Source of the DNA: Herbaspirillum sp. SJZ106
GTDB lineage: Bacteria > Pseudomonadota > Gammaproteobacteria > Burkholderiales > Burkholderiaceae_D
Reading direction: 5' to 3'
Assembly (NCBI RefSeq): GCF_006715495.1
Contig: NZ_VFNI01000003.1
Coordinates: 310,001 to 374,000 of the forward strand
DNA: 64,000 nucleotides
The notes under the pieces are model-generated. The model worked only from the letters and a program-made list of their open reading frames with translations, did not search any database and was not told the origin of the DNA. The translations under genes were made by a program, and so were the position numbers. Positions 22,408 through 32,472 of this stretch are shown one piece after another. Position 1 is the stretch's first letter. Every line of letters begins with the position of its first letter.

Positions 22408-23219
22408 GCGCGCAAAAGAAAAGCCCCTGGTGGGTCGGCATCCTGGCGTGGAGCTGCGCCATCGTCCTGTTCTTCCCGATCTTCTGGGTGGCGATCACCG
22501 CCTTCAAGACCGAGCACCAGGCCTATAGCCCGACATTGCTCTTCCTGCCCACGCTGGACACATTCCGCGAGGTCTTCAGCCGCAGCCATTACCTCGGCTT
22601 CGTGCAGAACTCGCTGATCGTGTCGCTGGGCTCGACCGTGCTGAGTTTGCTGCTGGCGGTGCCGGCCGCATACTCGATGGCTTTCTTCCCGACCGGGCGC
22701 ACGCAGAAACTCTTGCTGTGGATGCTGTCGACCAAGATGATGCCGGCGGTGGGCGTGCTGATCCCGATCTACCTGCTGGCCAAGAACAGCGGCATGCTCG
22801 ACACCGTCACCGGCCTGACCCTGATCTACACGCTGATCAACTTGCCCATCGCGGTGTGGATGGCCTTCACCTACTTCAACGACGTGCCCAAGGAGATCCT
22901 GGAAGCGGCGCGCATCGACGGCGCCAACGCCTGGCAGGAGATGGTCTACCTGCTGCTGCCGACCGCCATGCCGGGCCTGGCCTCGACGGCGCTGCTGCTG
23001 GTCATCCTGTCCTGGAACGAGGCCTTCTGGAGCCTCAACCTGACCAGTGTCAATGCCGCGCCGCTGACGGTGTTCATCGCCTCCTATTCCAATCCGGAAG
23101 GGCTGTTCTGGGCCAAGTTGTCGGCCGCTTCGCTGCTGGCGATCGCGCCCATCATGGCGCTCGGCTGGCTGGCGCAGAAACAGCTGGTGCGCGGCCTGAC
23201 CTTCGGCGCGGTGAAGTGA
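22404..23219 (+). CDS. smoG: Polyol ABC transporter permease 2 (SmoG/MtlG type)
   Basis: A 271-residue MalG-like permease with six transmembrane helices. The EAA motif is EAARIDGANAWQEMVYLLLP near residue 170. The ATG overlaps the smoF stop (ATGA) and AAAGGAG lies upstream within smoF. The C-terminus LVRGLTFGAVK is the typical ending of this family. It pairs with SmoF to form the membrane channel. Confidence 0.93.
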   Translation: MSAQKKSPWWVGILAWSCAIVLFFPIFWVAITAFKTEHQAYSPTLLFLPTLDTFREVFSRSHYLGFVQNSLIVSLGSTVLSLLLAVPAAYSMAFFPTGRTQKLLLWMLSTKMMPAVGVLIPIYLLAKNSGMLDTVTGLTLIYTLINLPIAVWMAFTYFNDVPKEILEAARIDGANAWQEMVYLLLPTAMPGLASTALLLVILSWNEAFWSLNLTSVNAAPLTVFIASYSNPEGLFWAKLSAASLLAIAPIMALGWLAQKQLVRGLTFGAVK

Positions 23220-23935
23220 TGATGACGCGGCAAGCCATCACCCACCTGGTGTGCGATTGCGACGGCGTGCTGCTCGACAGCGAAAGCATCGCGCTGGGCG
23301 TACTGCACCGCGAACTGTTGCCGTTGCTGCCGGCTGCCGGCGCCCAGGCCGATGAGGAAAGCCGCAGCGCCGCCTTGCATGCGGCCATCGCCAACCGCCT
23401 CGGCATGTATACCGACCTGCTGCTGGCCGAGGTCGATGCCGAATTCGCATTGGGCTTGAGCGCGCAGCAGGTCGAGCGCCTGCATGAAAGCGTCGGCCGC
23501 GCCTGCGGCGAGGAAGCGCAACCGGTGCCGGGCATCGCCGAAGCCCTGCAGGCGATCCGCCTGCCGCGCGCGGTGGCCAGCAACAGCGACGCCCCGCGCA
23601 TCGAGAGCGGGCTGCGCCGCTGCGGCCTGTACGCGCAGTTCGAGGGACGCATCTACAGCGCGCACGACGTTGGCCAGCCCAAGCCGGCGCCTGACGTCTA
23701 CCTGGCGGCCGCGGCCGGCTTCGGCATCGAGCCGGCTCGCTGCGTGGCGGTCGACGACAGCGTCACCGGGGTGCGCGCGGCGGCGGCGGCCGGCATGCAT
23801 GTGCTGGGGTTTACCGGCGTGGCGCACGACCGCAAGGCGATGGCGCGCCGGTTGCTGGAGGCTGGCGCCAGCAAGGTGTTCGACGACATGAAGCAGTTTC
23901 CGCAGTTGATCTGCGAACTGGTCTGGCTGCGCTGA
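23219..23935 (+). CDS. HAD-superfamily phosphatase of the polyol operon
   Basis: A 238-residue haloacid-dehalogenase hydrolase of the beta-phosphoglucomutase/sugar phosphatase subgroup. Motif I is CDCDGVLLDSE (nucleophile Asp near residue 13), motif II VASNSDAPR, motif III QPKPAPDVY and motif IV VAVDDSVTGVRAA. It likely dephosphorylates a sugar or polyol phosphate, perhaps to remove toxic phosphorylated intermediates. The ATG (ATGATG at 23219) overlaps the smoG stop, so it belongs to the operon. The P. fluorescens mannitol operon as I remember it has no such gene. A long hairpin follows, before smoK. Confidence 0.88.
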   Translation: MMTRQAITHLVCDCDGVLLDSESIALGVLHRELLPLLPAAGAQADEESRSAALHAAIANRLGMYTDLLLAEVDAEFALGLSAQQVERLHESVGRACGEEAQPVPGIAEALQAIRLPRAVASNSDAPRIESGLRRCGLYAQFEGRIYSAHDVGQPKPAPDVYLAAAAGFGIEPARCVAVDDSVTGVRAAAAAGMHVLGFTGVAHDRKAMARRLLEAGASKVFDDMKQFPQLICELVWLR

Positions 23936-24001
23936 GAGCCGCTAAAAACGCCGCTGGCGGCGTTGCGCCTCCTTGCCGGCGGCGTTTTGTTAGCGACTCT
24001 C
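23934..24001 (+). terminator. Long hairpin between the HAD gene and smoK
   Basis: GAGAG and CTCTC, GCTAA and TTAGC, and ACGCCGC and GCGGCGT pair successively between 23934 and 24001. A second, inner palindrome is AACGCCGC-TG-GCGGCGTT. The right arm is followed by TTTTGTTAGC. It may partly terminate or process the mRNA, setting a lower level of downstream genes. Confidence 0.6.
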
Positions 24002-24035
24002 ATATGAAGCAAATATAGAAACAAAGGAGAACGAC

Positions 24036-25151
24036 ATGGCAGCAGTAAGCATCAGAAACCTGGCCAAGCGCTACGAAGACAACGAAGTCATGCGCGACAT
24101 CAACCTGGAGATCGAGGACGGCGAGTTCGTGGTCTTTGTCGGCCCTTCGGGCTGCGGCAAGTCGACCCTGCTGCGCATGATCGCCGGCCTGGAAGACATC
24201 AGCGACGGCGACCTCGATATCGGCGCGCGCCGCATGAACGATGTGCCTGCCGCCAAGCGCGGGGTGGCGATGGTGTTCCAGTCGTATGCGCTGTACCCGC
24301 ACATGAGCCTGTACGACAACATGGCCTTCGGCCTGAAGATCGCGGGCAAGTCCAGGGCAGAGATCGACGCCGCCGTGCAGCATGCCGCCAAGATCCTGCA
24401 CATCGACCACCTGCTCGACCGCAAGCCGCGCGCGCTGTCCGGAGGCCAGCGCCAGCGCGTGGCGATCGGCCGCGCCATCACGCGCCAACCCAGCGTGTTC
24501 CTGTTCGACGAGCCGCTGTCGAACCTCGATGCCGCGCTGCGCGTGAAGATGCGCCTGGAGTTCGCCAGGCTGCACGACGACCTCAAGACCACCATGATCT
24601 ACGTCACCCATGACCAGATCGAGGCGATGACGCTGGCCGACAAGATCGTGGTGCTGTCCGAGGGGCGCATCGAGCAGGTCGGCTCGCCCCAGCAGCTGTA
24701 CCATCATCCGGCCAACCGTTTCGTGGCCGGCTTCATCGGCTCGCCCAAGATGAACTTCATCGACGGCACGGTCGTGTCGGTGCAGGCCGGCGGCGTGCTG
24801 CTGCAGTTGTCCGGCGGCGGCCAGCAACTGGCGATGGTCGACGGCGCCGGCTTGCAGCCCGGCGAGCAGGTGACGCTGGGCGTGCGCCCCGAACACCTCA
24901 GTATCGCCCAGGGGCAGGCGGCGCTGCAGGCGCGCTGCACGGCGCTGGAACTGCTGGGCGACTTCTCCTACTTGTACGCGGCCTATGACGGCGCCGACGA
25001 AGCGCTGATCCTGCGCGTGCCCGACAGCCTCAACCCGGCGCATGGCAGCATGCTCGGGCTGGCCGCCGACCCGGCGCGCTGCCACCTGTTCCGCCAGGAT
25101 GGCAGCGCGCTGCCGCGCCTGGCCGCAGCGGCATCCGCAAGGCCGCACTGA
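24036..25151 (+). CDS. smoK: Polyol ABC transporter ATPase (SmoK/MtlK type)
   Basis: A 371-residue MalK/UgpC-type ATPase. Walker A is GPSGCGKST near residue 37, the Q-loop [10 protein letters not shown], the signature [14 protein letters not shown] near residue 135 and Walker B VFLFDEP, followed by the H-loop [14 protein letters not shown]. The C-terminal ~130 residues are the regulatory TOBE/OB domain ([10 protein letters not shown]). AAAGGAG precedes the ATG. It powers SmoE/F/G uptake and may also serve other sugar importers, as MsmK-type ATPases do. Confidence 0.95.
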   Translation: MAAVSIRNLAKRYEDNEVMRDINLEIEDGEFVVFVGPSGCGKSTLLRMIAGLEDISDGDLDIGARRMNDVPAAKRGVAMVFQSYALYPHMSLYDNMAFGLKIAGKSRAEIDAAVQHAAKILHIDHLLDRKPRALSGGQRQRVAIGRAITRQPSVFLFDEPLSNLDAALRVKMRLEFARLHDDLKTTMIYVTHDQIEAMTLADKIVVLSEGRIEQVGSPQQLYHHPANRFVAGFIGSPKMNFIDGTVVSVQAGGVLLQLSGGGQQLAMVDGAGLQPGEQVTLGVRPEHLSIAQGQAALQARCTALELLGDFSYLYAAYDGADEALILRVPDSLNPAHGSMLGLAADPARCHLFRQDGSALPRLAAAASARPH

Positions 25152-25180
25152 ACCATCGCAGCAACGAACAAGGACACGGC

Positions 25181-26620
25181 ATGACAAGCACCGCCACCCC
25201 CATCCAGGACGAGCAAGCCGAAGACAGCCTGACCTGGCTGCACATCGGTGCCGGCTCCTTCCACCGCGCCCACCAGGCGGTCTACCTCAACGCCCTGCGC
25301 GAGAGCGGCGCCGACCGCCGCTGGCAACTGGCGCTGGCCAACATCCGGGCCGACATGGCGCCGCTGCTGGAGGCGCTGGCGCGCCAGCACGGGCGCTACA
25401 CGCTGGAAACCGTCACCCCGCAGGGCGAGCGCAGCTACCAGACCATCGACGTCATCGGCCGCATCATCCCCTGGGATGAACAGCTCACGCAGCTGATCGC
25501 GGCCGGCGCCGAGGAGCGCACCCGCATCATCTCCTTTACCGTGACCGAGGGCGGCTACTATCTCGACCACCAGCACCGGCTCGATACCGCCAACATCGAC
25601 TTGGCCGACGACCTGCGCTGCGCGCTCGACGGCAGCGGCCGTCCGCGCACCATCTATGGCGCCATCGCCGCGATCCTGCAGGCGCGCCGCGCCGCGCATG
25701 CGCAGGCCGGGCTGACGCTGCTCAACTGCGACAACCTGCGCCACAACGGCGAGCGCTTCCGCGACGGCCTGCTGCAGTTCCTAGCGCTGCGCGGCGAGGC
25801 GCAACTGGCCGCCTGGGTGGAGCGCTGCACCACCAGCCCCAACGCCATGGTCGACCGCATCACGCCGCGCCCGACCCCGGCCGTGGCCGAGCGCGTCAAG
25901 GCCGTCATCGGCATGGACGACCCCTGCGCACTGATGGGCGAATCCTTCATCCAGTGGGTGATCGAGGACGACTTCAAGGCCGGCCGCCCGCGCCTGGAGC
26001 GGGCCGGCGTCGAGATGGTGGCATCGGTGCTGCCCTATGAAGAGGCCAAGATCCGCATCCTCAACGCCAGCCATAGCTGCATCGCCTGGGCCGGCACGCT
26101 GGCCGGGTTACAGTACATCCACGAGGGCACGCTGCGCGACGACATCCGCCAGATGGCCTACGATTACGTCACGCAGGACGTGATCCCGTGCCTGACGCCC
26201 AGCCCGCTCGACCTGGCCGCCTATCGCGACACCACGCTGGCGCGCTTCGGCAATCCGGCCATCCAGGACACCAACCAGCGCGTCGCCGCCGACGGCTATT
26301 CCAAGATCCCGGGCTTCATCCGGCCGACGCTGCAGGAGAGCCTGGCGGCTGGCCGCGCGCCGCGCGCCACGGCCATGCTGCCGGCGCTGTTCTTCGTGTT
26401 CCTGCAGCGCTGGAACGCAGGGAAGTTGCCCTACGCATACCAGGACGGCATCTTCGATCCGGCGGCCGTGCGCGCCATGCTGTCGGCGGCCGATCCGGTC
26501 AGGGCCTTCTGCAACGATGCGGTACTGTGGGGCGAGCTGGCCGGCGACGAGCGCCTGCTGGCCCTGGTGCGCGAGGGCGTGGAGCGTGTCGGGCAGTGGC
26601 TGGCGCGAGGAAAAAAATAG
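25181..26620 (+). CDS. dalD: D-arabinitol 4-dehydrogenase (mannitol dehydrogenase family)
   Basis: A 479-residue polyol-specific long-chain dehydrogenase. [17 protein letters not shown] near residue 20 is the NAD-binding start; [32 protein letters not shown] and [13 protein letters not shown] follow. These segments resemble Klebsiella DalD, which oxidises D-arabinitol to D-xylulose, more than the fructose-forming mannitol dehydrogenases. The xylulokinase next door supports that product. The fructokinase in the same regulon suggests mannitol or sorbitol oxidation to fructose as well, so a broad-range enzyme is possible. The N-terminal ~16 residues extend beyond the usual start. Confidence 0.85.
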   Translation: MTSTATPIQDEQAEDSLTWLHIGAGSFHRAHQAVYLNALRESGADRRWQLALANIRADMAPLLEALARQHGRYTLETVTPQGERSYQTIDVIGRIIPWDEQLTQLIAAGAEERTRIISFTVTEGGYYLDHQHRLDTANIDLADDLRCALDGSGRPRTIYGAIAAILQARRAAHAQAGLTLLNCDNLRHNGERFRDGLLQFLALRGEAQLAAWVERCTTSPNAMVDRITPRPTPAVAERVKAVIGMDDPCALMGESFIQWVIEDDFKAGRPRLERAGVEMVASVLPYEEAKIRILNASHSCIAWAGTLAGLQYIHEGTLRDDIRQMAYDYVTQDVIPCLTPSPLDLAAYRDTTLARFGNPAIQDTNQRVAADGYSKIPGFIRPTLQESLAAGRAPRATAMLPALFFVFLQRWNAGKLPYAYQDGIFDPAAVRAMLSAADPVRAFCNDAVLWGELAGDERLLALVREGVERVGQWLARGKK

Positions 26621-26677
26621 GCCGTAATATGGCCCACGATAGAATCCCCCATCGCACAACGAAAAAAGAGGAGCGCC

Positions 26678-28153
26678 ATGTATCTCGGTATCGACCTGGG
26701 TACGTCGGAAGTCAAGGCGGTAGTGATCGGCGCCGACGGTGCATTGCTGGCGCTGGCCGGCAGCGCGCTGAACGTGTCGCGCCCGCATCCGCGCTGGTCG
26801 GAACAGGCGCCGGCCGACTGGTGGCAGGCTGCCTGCGATACCGTGGCCAAGCTGCGTGCGCAGCTGGGGGAGGAGCGTTTTGCCGGCGTGCGCGCCATCG
26901 GCCTGTCGGGCCAGATGCACGGCGCCGTGCTGCTGGATGAAGACAACCATGTGCTGCGCCCGGCCATCCTGTGGAGCGATTCTCGCAGCGCGCCGGAATG
27001 CGCCGAGCTGAGCCGGCGCGCGCCGCGCCTGCACGGCATCGCCGGCAACCTGGCCATGCCCGGTTTTACCGCGCCCAAGCTGATGTGGGTGGCGCGCCAT
27101 GAGCCGGCGCTGTTTGCCCGCATCGCCACCGTGCTGCTGCCCAAGGACTGGCTGCGGCTGCAGATGACCGGGCGCAAGGTGTCCGACCCGTCGGATGCGG
27201 CTGGCACCTTGTGGCTGGATGTGGAAGGGCGCAACTGGTCCGATGAACTGCTGGCCGCCAGCGGCATGCGGCGCGACCAGATGCCGGCGCTGGTGGATGG
27301 CAGCGCCGCATCCGGCACGTTGCTGCCGGCAGTAGCGCGGGCCTGGGGGCTGAAGGAGGGCGTGATCGTGGCTGGCGGCGCCGGCGACGGCGCCGCCAGC
27401 GCGGTGGGCATCGGCGCGGTCAATCCGGGCGATGGCTTCCTCTCGCTGGGCACGTCGGGGGTGCTGTTCGTGGTCAACGACCGCTTCCGTCCCAATCCCG
27501 CGCGCGCCATCCATGCCTTTTGCCACACGCTGCCGCAACGCTGGCACCAGATGAGCGTGATGCTGTCGGCCGCCAGTTGCCTGCGCTGGTTCTGCCGCTT
27601 GTGTTCGGTCGACGAGAAAAACCTGCTGGCCGAAATCGAGCAGCTCGATGCGGAGCAACTGGCCAACGCGCCCTTGTTCCTGCCGTACTTGTCGGGCGAG
27701 CGCACGCCGCACAATGATCCTTATGCGCTGGGCGTGTTCCACGGCCTGTCGCCGGACCACCAGCGCGCCGCGCTGGGCTACGCGGTACTGGAAGGCGTGG
27801 CCTTCGGCATGGTCGACGGCCTGGATGCGCTGCGCGCGGCCGGCACCGATGTCAGCCAGCTCTCGCTGGTGGGCGGCGGCGCGCGCAGCGCCTACTGGGC
27901 GCAACTGATTGCCGACGCGCTCAACGTGCGCATCGTCACCCATGTCGGCAGCGAAGCCGGCGGGGCATTGGGCGCGGCGCGCCTGGCCTGGCTGGCCGAT
28001 GGCGGCGAAGAGGCGCAGGTCTGCCGCAAGCCGGAACAGTTGGCGTCGTTCGCGCCGGATGCGCGCCGGCATGTCGCGTTGCTGGTGAGGCTGCGGCGCT
28101 ATCGCGACATCTACGCGCCGTATCCGCCCTTGCAGGGGGAAGCGGGCGGCTGA
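26678..28153 (+). CDS. xylB: Xylulokinase
   Basis: A 491-residue FGGY-family kinase that makes D-xylulose 5-phosphate. The N-terminal GIDLGTSEVKAVV phosphate loop, LSGQMHGAVLLD, SDPSDAAGTLWLDV and the catalytic Asp in GGAGDGAASAVG near residue 232 are all present, as are the C-terminal SLVGGGARSAYWAQ adenosine motif and SEAGGALGAA. AGAGGAG precedes the ATG. With the dehydrogenase upstream it completes D-arabinitol to D-xylulose to D-xylulose 5-phosphate. It is the last gene of the operon. Confidence 0.95.
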   Translation: MYLGIDLGTSEVKAVVIGADGALLALAGSALNVSRPHPRWSEQAPADWWQAACDTVAKLRAQLGEERFAGVRAIGLSGQMHGAVLLDEDNHVLRPAILWSDSRSAPECAELSRRAPRLHGIAGNLAMPGFTAPKLMWVARHEPALFARIATVLLPKDWLRLQMTGRKVSDPSDAAGTLWLDVEGRNWSDELLAASGMRRDQMPALVDGSAASGTLLPAVARAWGLKEGVIVAGGAGDGAASAVGIGAVNPGDGFLSLGTSGVLFVVNDRFRPNPARAIHAFCHTLPQRWHQMSVMLSAASCLRWFCRLCSVDEKNLLAEIEQLDAEQLANAPLFLPYLSGERTPHNDPYALGVFHGLSPDHQRAALGYAVLEGVAFGMVDGLDALRAAGTDVSQLSLVGGGARSAYWAQLIADALNVRIVTHVGSEAGGALGAARLAWLADGGEEAQVCRKPEQLASFAPDARRHVALLVRLRRYRDIYAPYPPLQGEAGG

Positions 28154-28181
28154 AATCCGTCGATACTTTGAATAGGTTCTA

Positions 28182-28224
28182 AAAACGCCACCGGTCCTGG
28201 CCGAAGTCAGGAGCCGGTGGCGTT
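28182..28224 (-). terminator. Terminator between xylB and the convergent chemoreceptor gene
   Basis: AACGCCACCGG (28184-28194) pairs with CCGGTGGCGTT (28214-28224), and inner TCCTG pairs with CAGGA. The minus strand continues into TTTTTAGAA, so it serves mainly the chemoreceptor gene; it may also slow xylB transcription. Confidence 0.8.
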
Positions 28225-28244
28225 GGTCTTGATGCCGTACCGGT

Positions 28245-29807
28245 TTACTTCTTGCTGAACTTGAATACCGATACCGCCTGCAGCAGCCGCATGGTCTGCT
28301 CTTCCAGGCTGGCCGCCGCTGCCGCCGCCTGTTCCACCAGCGCCGCGTTTTGCTGGGTGCCGGCATCCATCTGCGTCACCGCTTCGTGCACCTGGCCGAT
28401 GCCAGCGCTTTGCTGCAGCGTGGCTTCGCTGATTTCGCCCATGATGCCGCACACGCGCTGCACCGAGTTGACGATCTCGCGCATGGTGTTGCCCGCGTCC
28501 TCGACCTGGCGGTTGCCCACCGCGACCTTTTCCACCGAATCGTCGATCAGCTTCTTGATCTCCTTGGCGGCGCCCGCCGAACGTTGCGCCAGGCTGCGCA
28601 CCTCAGAGGCCACCACCGCGAAGCCGCGTCCTTGTTCCCCGGCGCGGGCCGCTTCCACCGCGGCGTTCAGGGCCAGGATGTTGGTCTGGAAGGCGATGCT
28701 GTCGATCAGGCCGATGATGTCGACGATCTTGTTGGAAGAGTCGCTGATCTCGTTCATCGTGGCGCCGGTGCTGGCCACCACGTCGCCGCCCTTGGTCGCG
28801 ATCGACGAGGCCGAGCCGGCCAGCTGGTTGGCCTGCAGCGCGTGTTCGGCGTTTTGCTTCACGGTCGAGGCCAGTTGCTGCATGCTCGAGGCGGTTTCCT
28901 CGATGTTGGCCGCCTGCGCTTCGGTGCGGCGCGACAGATCCTGGTTGCCGGTTGCGATTTCATGCGTGGCGACATTGATGCTTTCCACGTTGGCGCGCAC
29001 GTCGCCGATGATGGCCGTGAGGTTGACGTTCATCTGGCGCAGCGCGCCCAGCAGTTGGCCCAGTTCGTCATGCCGGCCGGTGTCGATGCGCGAGGACAGG
29101 TCGCCGCCGGTAATCGCATGGGTGACATCGAGCGCCTGGCGCAGCGGCTTGATCAGCGCGCCGCGCAGGGCCAGCCACAGCGCTATGCTGATCAAGCCGG
29201 ACGCCGCGGCCAGGCCGCCGATCCACCATTGGCGCAGGGTTGCGAAGCTGGCGAACATCACCGCCAGCTGGATGGCCAGCATGGAAGCCATGCACAGGTT
29301 GATGCGAGTGCCGAGCCGGATGCGCGCCAGTTTGCCGATCCAGCCGGCCAGGCCGGTGCGCACCACTTCCCCGCGATGCAAGGCAATGCCTTTGGCCTTG
29401 CCGCGTCGGATCGACGCATAGAGTTGTTCGGCGGCAGCCACCGCGGCGCGCTCGGGCTTGGTGCGGACCGACATGTAGCCGACCGCCTGCCCGTTTTCAC
29501 GGATGGGGGTGACGTTGGCGCATACCCAATAGTGGTCGCCGTTCTTGCTGCGGTTCTTCACCAGGCCGGTCCAGGGCGTGCCGCCCTTGATGGTGGCCCA
29601 CATGTCGGCAAAGGCTGCGCCGGGCATATCGGGGTGGCGGATGAGGTTTTGCGGCGCGCCCAGCAATTCTTCTTCCTCGAAACCGCTGATCTCGATGAAG
29701 TAGGGGTTGACGTAGGTGATATTGCCCTTGAGGTCGGTCTTTGAAACGATCGCCTTGCCATCGACCAGCAGGCGTTCCACGCCGCTGACCGGCATGTTCA
29801 TGCGCAT
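28245..29807 (-). CDS. Aer-like PAS-HAMP methyl-accepting chemotaxis protein
   Basis: A 520-residue sensor. An N-terminal PAS domain ([20 protein letters not shown], then [14 protein letters not shown], residues 20-120) resembles the FAD-binding redox sensor of Aer. A hydrophobic hairpin near residues 170-215 anchors it to the membrane, followed by HAMP and the MCP signalling domain with its hairpin tip [20 protein letters not shown]. It lacks a large periplasmic domain, so it probably reports energy or redox state to CheA/CheW. No C-terminal CheR-binding pentapeptide is present. It starts at 29807 with [14 protein letters not shown]. Confidence 0.92.
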   Translation of the reverse strand: MRMNMPVSGVERLLVDGKAIVSKTDLKGNITYVNPYFIEISGFEEEELLGAPQNLIRHPDMPGAAFADMWATIKGGTPWTGLVKNRSKNGDHYWVCANVTPIRENGQAVGYMSVRTKPERAAVAAAEQLYASIRRGKAKGIALHRGEVVRTGLAGWIGKLARIRLGTRINLCMASMLAIQLAVMFASFATLRQWWIGGLAAASGLISIALWLALRGALIKPLRQALDVTHAITGGDLSSRIDTGRHDELGQLLGALRQMNVNLTAIIGDVRANVESINVATHEIATGNQDLSRRTEAQAANIEETASSMQQLASTVKQNAEHALQANQLAGSASSIATKGGDVVASTGATMNEISDSSNKIVDIIGLIDSIAFQTNILALNAAVEAARAGEQGRGFAVVASEVRSLAQRSAGAAKEIKKLIDDSVEKVAVGNRQVEDAGNTMREIVNSVQRVCGIMGEISEATLQQSAGIGQVHEAVTQMDAGTQQNAALVEQAAAAAASLEEQTMRLLQAVSVFKFSKK

Positions 29808-29910
29808 CTGTTGCTCCCGTGCAGAGAAGTTCTGTTTTCTGGATGAAAACCGCCAAGCGCGGGTGGCGCATGCCGCTGGCGTTCACCTTCCCGGTGTGAA
29901 CGCCAGAGGC

Positions 29911-30735
29911 TTAGTAGGGCTGGTCTGCTGCCTGTGCCGGGTCGTTGGACCCGTTCTGGGGTTTTCCGAAGACGGCAGTGTATGTCGGGTAGAAAGAGCA
30001 GTACATGACTACCGTCAATATTATCGAGATTGGCAGCAGGATAAAGATGACGGCGTTGATGCTGCCGGTCAGCAGGCTGATGACCAGGCTGATGAGCGTG
30101 GGCACCATGATCGCGATCACGATCCAGGCCAGCGCATACAGCAGGAAGGCGGCGCCGGCGCGGCGCACGGTGAAGAAGCTGTAGAACAGCGCCTTGCCCA
30201 GCGGCATCTTTTGCCACATGATCAGCGGCGCCGCGTACCAGAAGGCCATGGCGGCCGGCACGTACAGCGCGGCGGCAACCAGCATGGCCATGCGCATGCT
30301 GCCGGCGGCGCTCTCCAGGTCCTTGGCTTCCAGGCCGCCGCCCATCATGGCTTTCCAGAAGATGCCGCCGTCGGCCAGCGCGGATGCGGCGACCGCCAGC
30401 GTGGCGGCCAGCAGGTACAGCAGGCCCAGCTTGAGCAGGGTGTTGCGCGCCGGATCGCGGAAAGCGACCAGCAGCAGGTTGGGATAGACGCGCTGGCCCT
30501 TTTCGATCTGCACGCAGGCTTGCATGAACGGCATCGCAAACAGCGGGATCAGGATCAGCGGCAGGATCTGGCCGAACACCGGGATGAGGCCCAGCGCCAG
30601 CATCAGGAACATGTAGGTCAGGAACAGCGTGGACATCTCGGCCGGCTGCTTGCGAAACAGCGCGAAGCCTTGCTTGACCCAGAGCCAGCCGTCTTTTGCG
30701 GGAATTTTTTCCATATCGCTTGCTGAATCGCTCAC
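29911..30735 (-). CDS. BPSS1780-family integral membrane protein
   Basis: A 274-residue protein with about six hydrophobic helices and no recognised catalytic motif. The sequence near the N-terminus (GWLWVKQGFALFRKQPAEM) and the later YAAPLIMWQKMPLGKALFYS are typical of the BPSS1780 family found in Betaproteobacteria, function unknown. MSDSASDMEK is taken as the start; MEKIPAKDG, seven residues in, is possible. It is 3 bp downstream of thrB on the same strand, so the two are probably cotranscribed. Confidence 0.8.
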   Translation of the reverse strand: MSDSASDMEKIPAKDGWLWVKQGFALFRKQPAEMSTLFLTYMFLMLALGLIPVFGQILPLILIPLFAMPFMQACVQIEKGQRVYPNLLLVAFRDPARNTLLKLGLLYLLAATLAVAASALADGGIFWKAMMGGGLEAKDLESAAGSMRMAMLVAAALYVPAAMAFWYAAPLIMWQKMPLGKALFYSFFTVRRAGAAFLLYALAWIVIAIMVPTLISLVISLLTGSINAVIFILLPISIILTVVMYCSFYPTYTAVFGKPQNGSNDPAQAADQPY

Positions 30736-30738
30736 TTG

Positions 30739-31701
30739 TCAGGGGAGCTGCAGGGGAGGCGGCGCCTCCCCGATGCGCAGCCGCAGGATGCGTTCGAAAT
30801 GCGTCGGGTCATGCGGCGTGAGCATTTCGGCTTCACGCGGCATGTAGTAGTCGAACAGGCGCGACAGCCAGAAGCGCAGCGCGGCCGCGCGCAGCATCGG
30901 TTGCCAGGCCTGGCGCTCGGCCTCGGAGAACGGCCGCACCGCGCGGTAGGCCGCCAGCATGGCCTCGGTGCGTTCGAGATCGAGCGCGCCGCTGTCCAGG
31001 TCCACGCACCAGTCGTTGACCGTCACTGCCAGGTCGAACAGCCAGGTGTCGCAGCCGGCGAAGTAAAAGTCGAAGATGCCGGAGAGCCGGTCGCCGGTGA
31101 ACATCGCATTGTTGCGGAACAGGTCGGCGTGCACCGGTCCGCGCGGCAGGGCGCGGTAGGCGGCGGTGGCGGCGAAGTCCTTCTGGTATTGCACCTCGTC
31201 GGCCAGCAGGCGTCCCAGTTCGGCCGGCAGGAAAGGCAGCACCGCCGGCGTGGTTTCCAGCCACCACGCCAGGCCGCGCAGGTTGGGTTGCATGATCTTG
31301 AAGTCCTGGGCCGCCATGTGCATGCGCGCCAGCATGTCGCCCAGCGAGGCGCAGTGCACCGGTTGCGGATCGAGTTGCGATTCGCCTTCCAGCTTGCTGA
31401 CGATGGCCGCCGGTTTGCCGTTGAGCAGGTTGGCGATGGCGCCGCGGTCGTTGGGAACCGGCGCCGGCACCGGGATGCCGCGCTGCGCCAGGTGGCGCAT
31501 CAGTTCCAGGTAGAACGGCAATTGCTCGATATGCAGTTTTTCAAACAGGGTCAGCACGTACTCGCCGCGCTCGGTGCCGATGAAGAAGTTGCTGTTCTCG
31601 ATGCCGGAAGAGATGCCCTTGATCGAGGTGGCTTTGCCGAGCGGGAATTGCTTGATCCAGTCGGAGAGCTGTTCAAGACTGACCGGTGTAAAGACTGCCA
31701 T
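30739..31701 (-). CDS. thrB: Homoserine kinase (APH-fold ThrB)
   Basis: A 320-residue kinase converting homoserine to O-phosphohomoserine on the threonine branch. It belongs to the aminoglycoside-phosphotransferase-fold type used by Pseudomonas and Betaproteobacteria, not the GHMP type of E. coli. Features are the N-terminal [36 protein letters not shown], catalytic loop [11 protein letters not shown] near residue 187 and metal-binding [14 protein letters not shown] near residue 210. It is followed closely by the BPSS1780-type gene. Upstream lie two copies of the intergenic repeat. Confidence 0.95.
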   Translation of the reverse strand: MAVFTPVSLEQLSDWIKQFPLGKATSIKGISSGIENSNFFIGTERGEYVLTLFEKLHIEQLPFYLELMRHLAQRGIPVPAPVPNDRGAIANLLNGKPAAIVSKLEGESQLDPQPVHCASLGDMLARMHMAAQDFKIMQPNLRGLAWWLETTPAVLPFLPAELGRLLADEVQYQKDFAATAAYRALPRGPVHADLFRNNAMFTGDRLSGIFDFYFAGCDTWLFDLAVTVNDWCVDLDSGALDLERTEAMLAAYRAVRPFSEAERQAWQPMLRAAALRFWLSRLFDYYMPREAEMLTPHDPTHFERILRLRIGEAPPPLQLP

Positions 31702-31746
31702 GACGAAAGAGAAAGAAGTGGTGCTTTAAAGTCGTCGGCGCGCCTG

Positions 31747-31781
31747 CGATACGCGGCGTTGCCGTTGCTCAGTCCGAACGG
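31747..31781 (-). repeat. Intergenic repeat family, copy E
   Basis: On the minus strand it begins CCGTTCGGACTGAGCAAC, identical to copy A over the first 14 bases, and ends CGCGTATCG. It is head-to-head with copy D, 13 bp away. Confidence 0.65.
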
Positions 31782-31794
31782 TCGTCCATCAAAG

Positions 31795-31834
31795 CCGTTC
31801 GGGCTGGGCAGCCGCGTTGGCGGCGTAATCGAAG
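31795..31834 (+). repeat. Intergenic repeat family, copy D
   Basis: It begins CCGTTCGGGCTGGGCAGC and ends GGCGTAATCGAAGG, a one-base insertion relative to the other copies. With copy E it fills the thrB upstream gap. Confidence 0.65.
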
Positions 31835-31862
31835 GCGCACCGGCTATCGATGCAGGAGGTGC

Positions 31863-32306
31863 TTACTTTGCGTTGGCGTCGCCGCTGTCGTTGCCGCTGC
31901 CGTCGGGCTTCTTCTTGACGCCCCAGTCGAACTCGCCGACCTTCCATTGGGCATTGGTCGGCGGGCCGCTCTGGGCATCGCCCGGCGTGGAGCTGCCGAG
32001 GTTCTGGTTGGGGCGCAGGTAATAGGTGCTGGGGCCGGACTTGACCTCGATTTCCTTGGTCTGGCCGTGGTCGCGGTGTTCCTTGATGCTGTTGCCGCTG
32101 CCCTTGCCATCATCGCCGGGCTTGCGGATGGTCACGGCCGGCGGCTCGCCTTCTTCCAGCTTTTCCAGTTCGGGCGGCGGCGCCGGCTGGGCGGAAGGCG
32201 CCTGCTGGGGCTGCTGCGCCACGGCCAGCGGGGCAGCCAGGCCGGCGGCGGCGCACAGCAAGGCGGCAGCCAGGGACTCTTTGGACCAGACGTTGGTTGG
32301 TTTCAT
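31863..32306 (-). CDS. Exported DUF2782 protein
   Basis: A 147-residue protein with a signal peptide (ESLAAALLCAAAGLAAPLAVAQ, cleavage near residue 30). A Pro/Gln-rich linker and the DUF2782 core follow: PAVTIRKPGDDG, then IKEHRDHGQTKEIEVKSGPS, YYLRPNQN and a late FDWG. The family is small, periplasmic and common in Betaproteobacteria near thrB and polA; its function is unknown. The charged C-terminal tail is low-complexity. Confidence 0.85.
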   Translation of the reverse strand: MKPTNVWSKESLAAALLCAAAGLAAPLAVAQQPQQAPSAQPAPPPELEKLEEGEPPAVTIRKPGDDGKGSGNSIKEHRDHGQTKEIEVKSGPSTYYLRPNQNLGSSTPGDAQSGPPTNAQWKVGEFDWGVKKKPDGSGNDSGDANAK

Positions 32307-32416
32307 GATCTTTTAGGAAAGGAGTGGTGTCGTTTCCGGCCATTGTAGCAAACCATCGTTGCAGGCTTGCCGCGTTTCAATGCGGAAATGGCCTTTGTTG
32401 CAGGATCTGGCATGAA

Positions 32417-32445
32417 AAAGCCCGCGGCTGGCCGTCGCGGGCTTT
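32417..32445 (-). terminator. Terminator of the LOG-family gene
   Basis: AAAGCCCGCG (32417-32426) pairs with CGCGGGCTTT (32436-32445) around a 9-nt loop. On the minus strand it continues into TTTTTCATG, 28 bp after the stop codon. It could act in both directions. Confidence 0.85.
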
Positions 32446-32472
32446 GGAGGGCAGCCTCCGAGGGGGCGCCGA

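Noticed and set aside
30736..32022. 428-codon plus-strand frame opposite thrB
   Set aside because: Shadow of thrB that also runs through the intergenic repeats; no motif.
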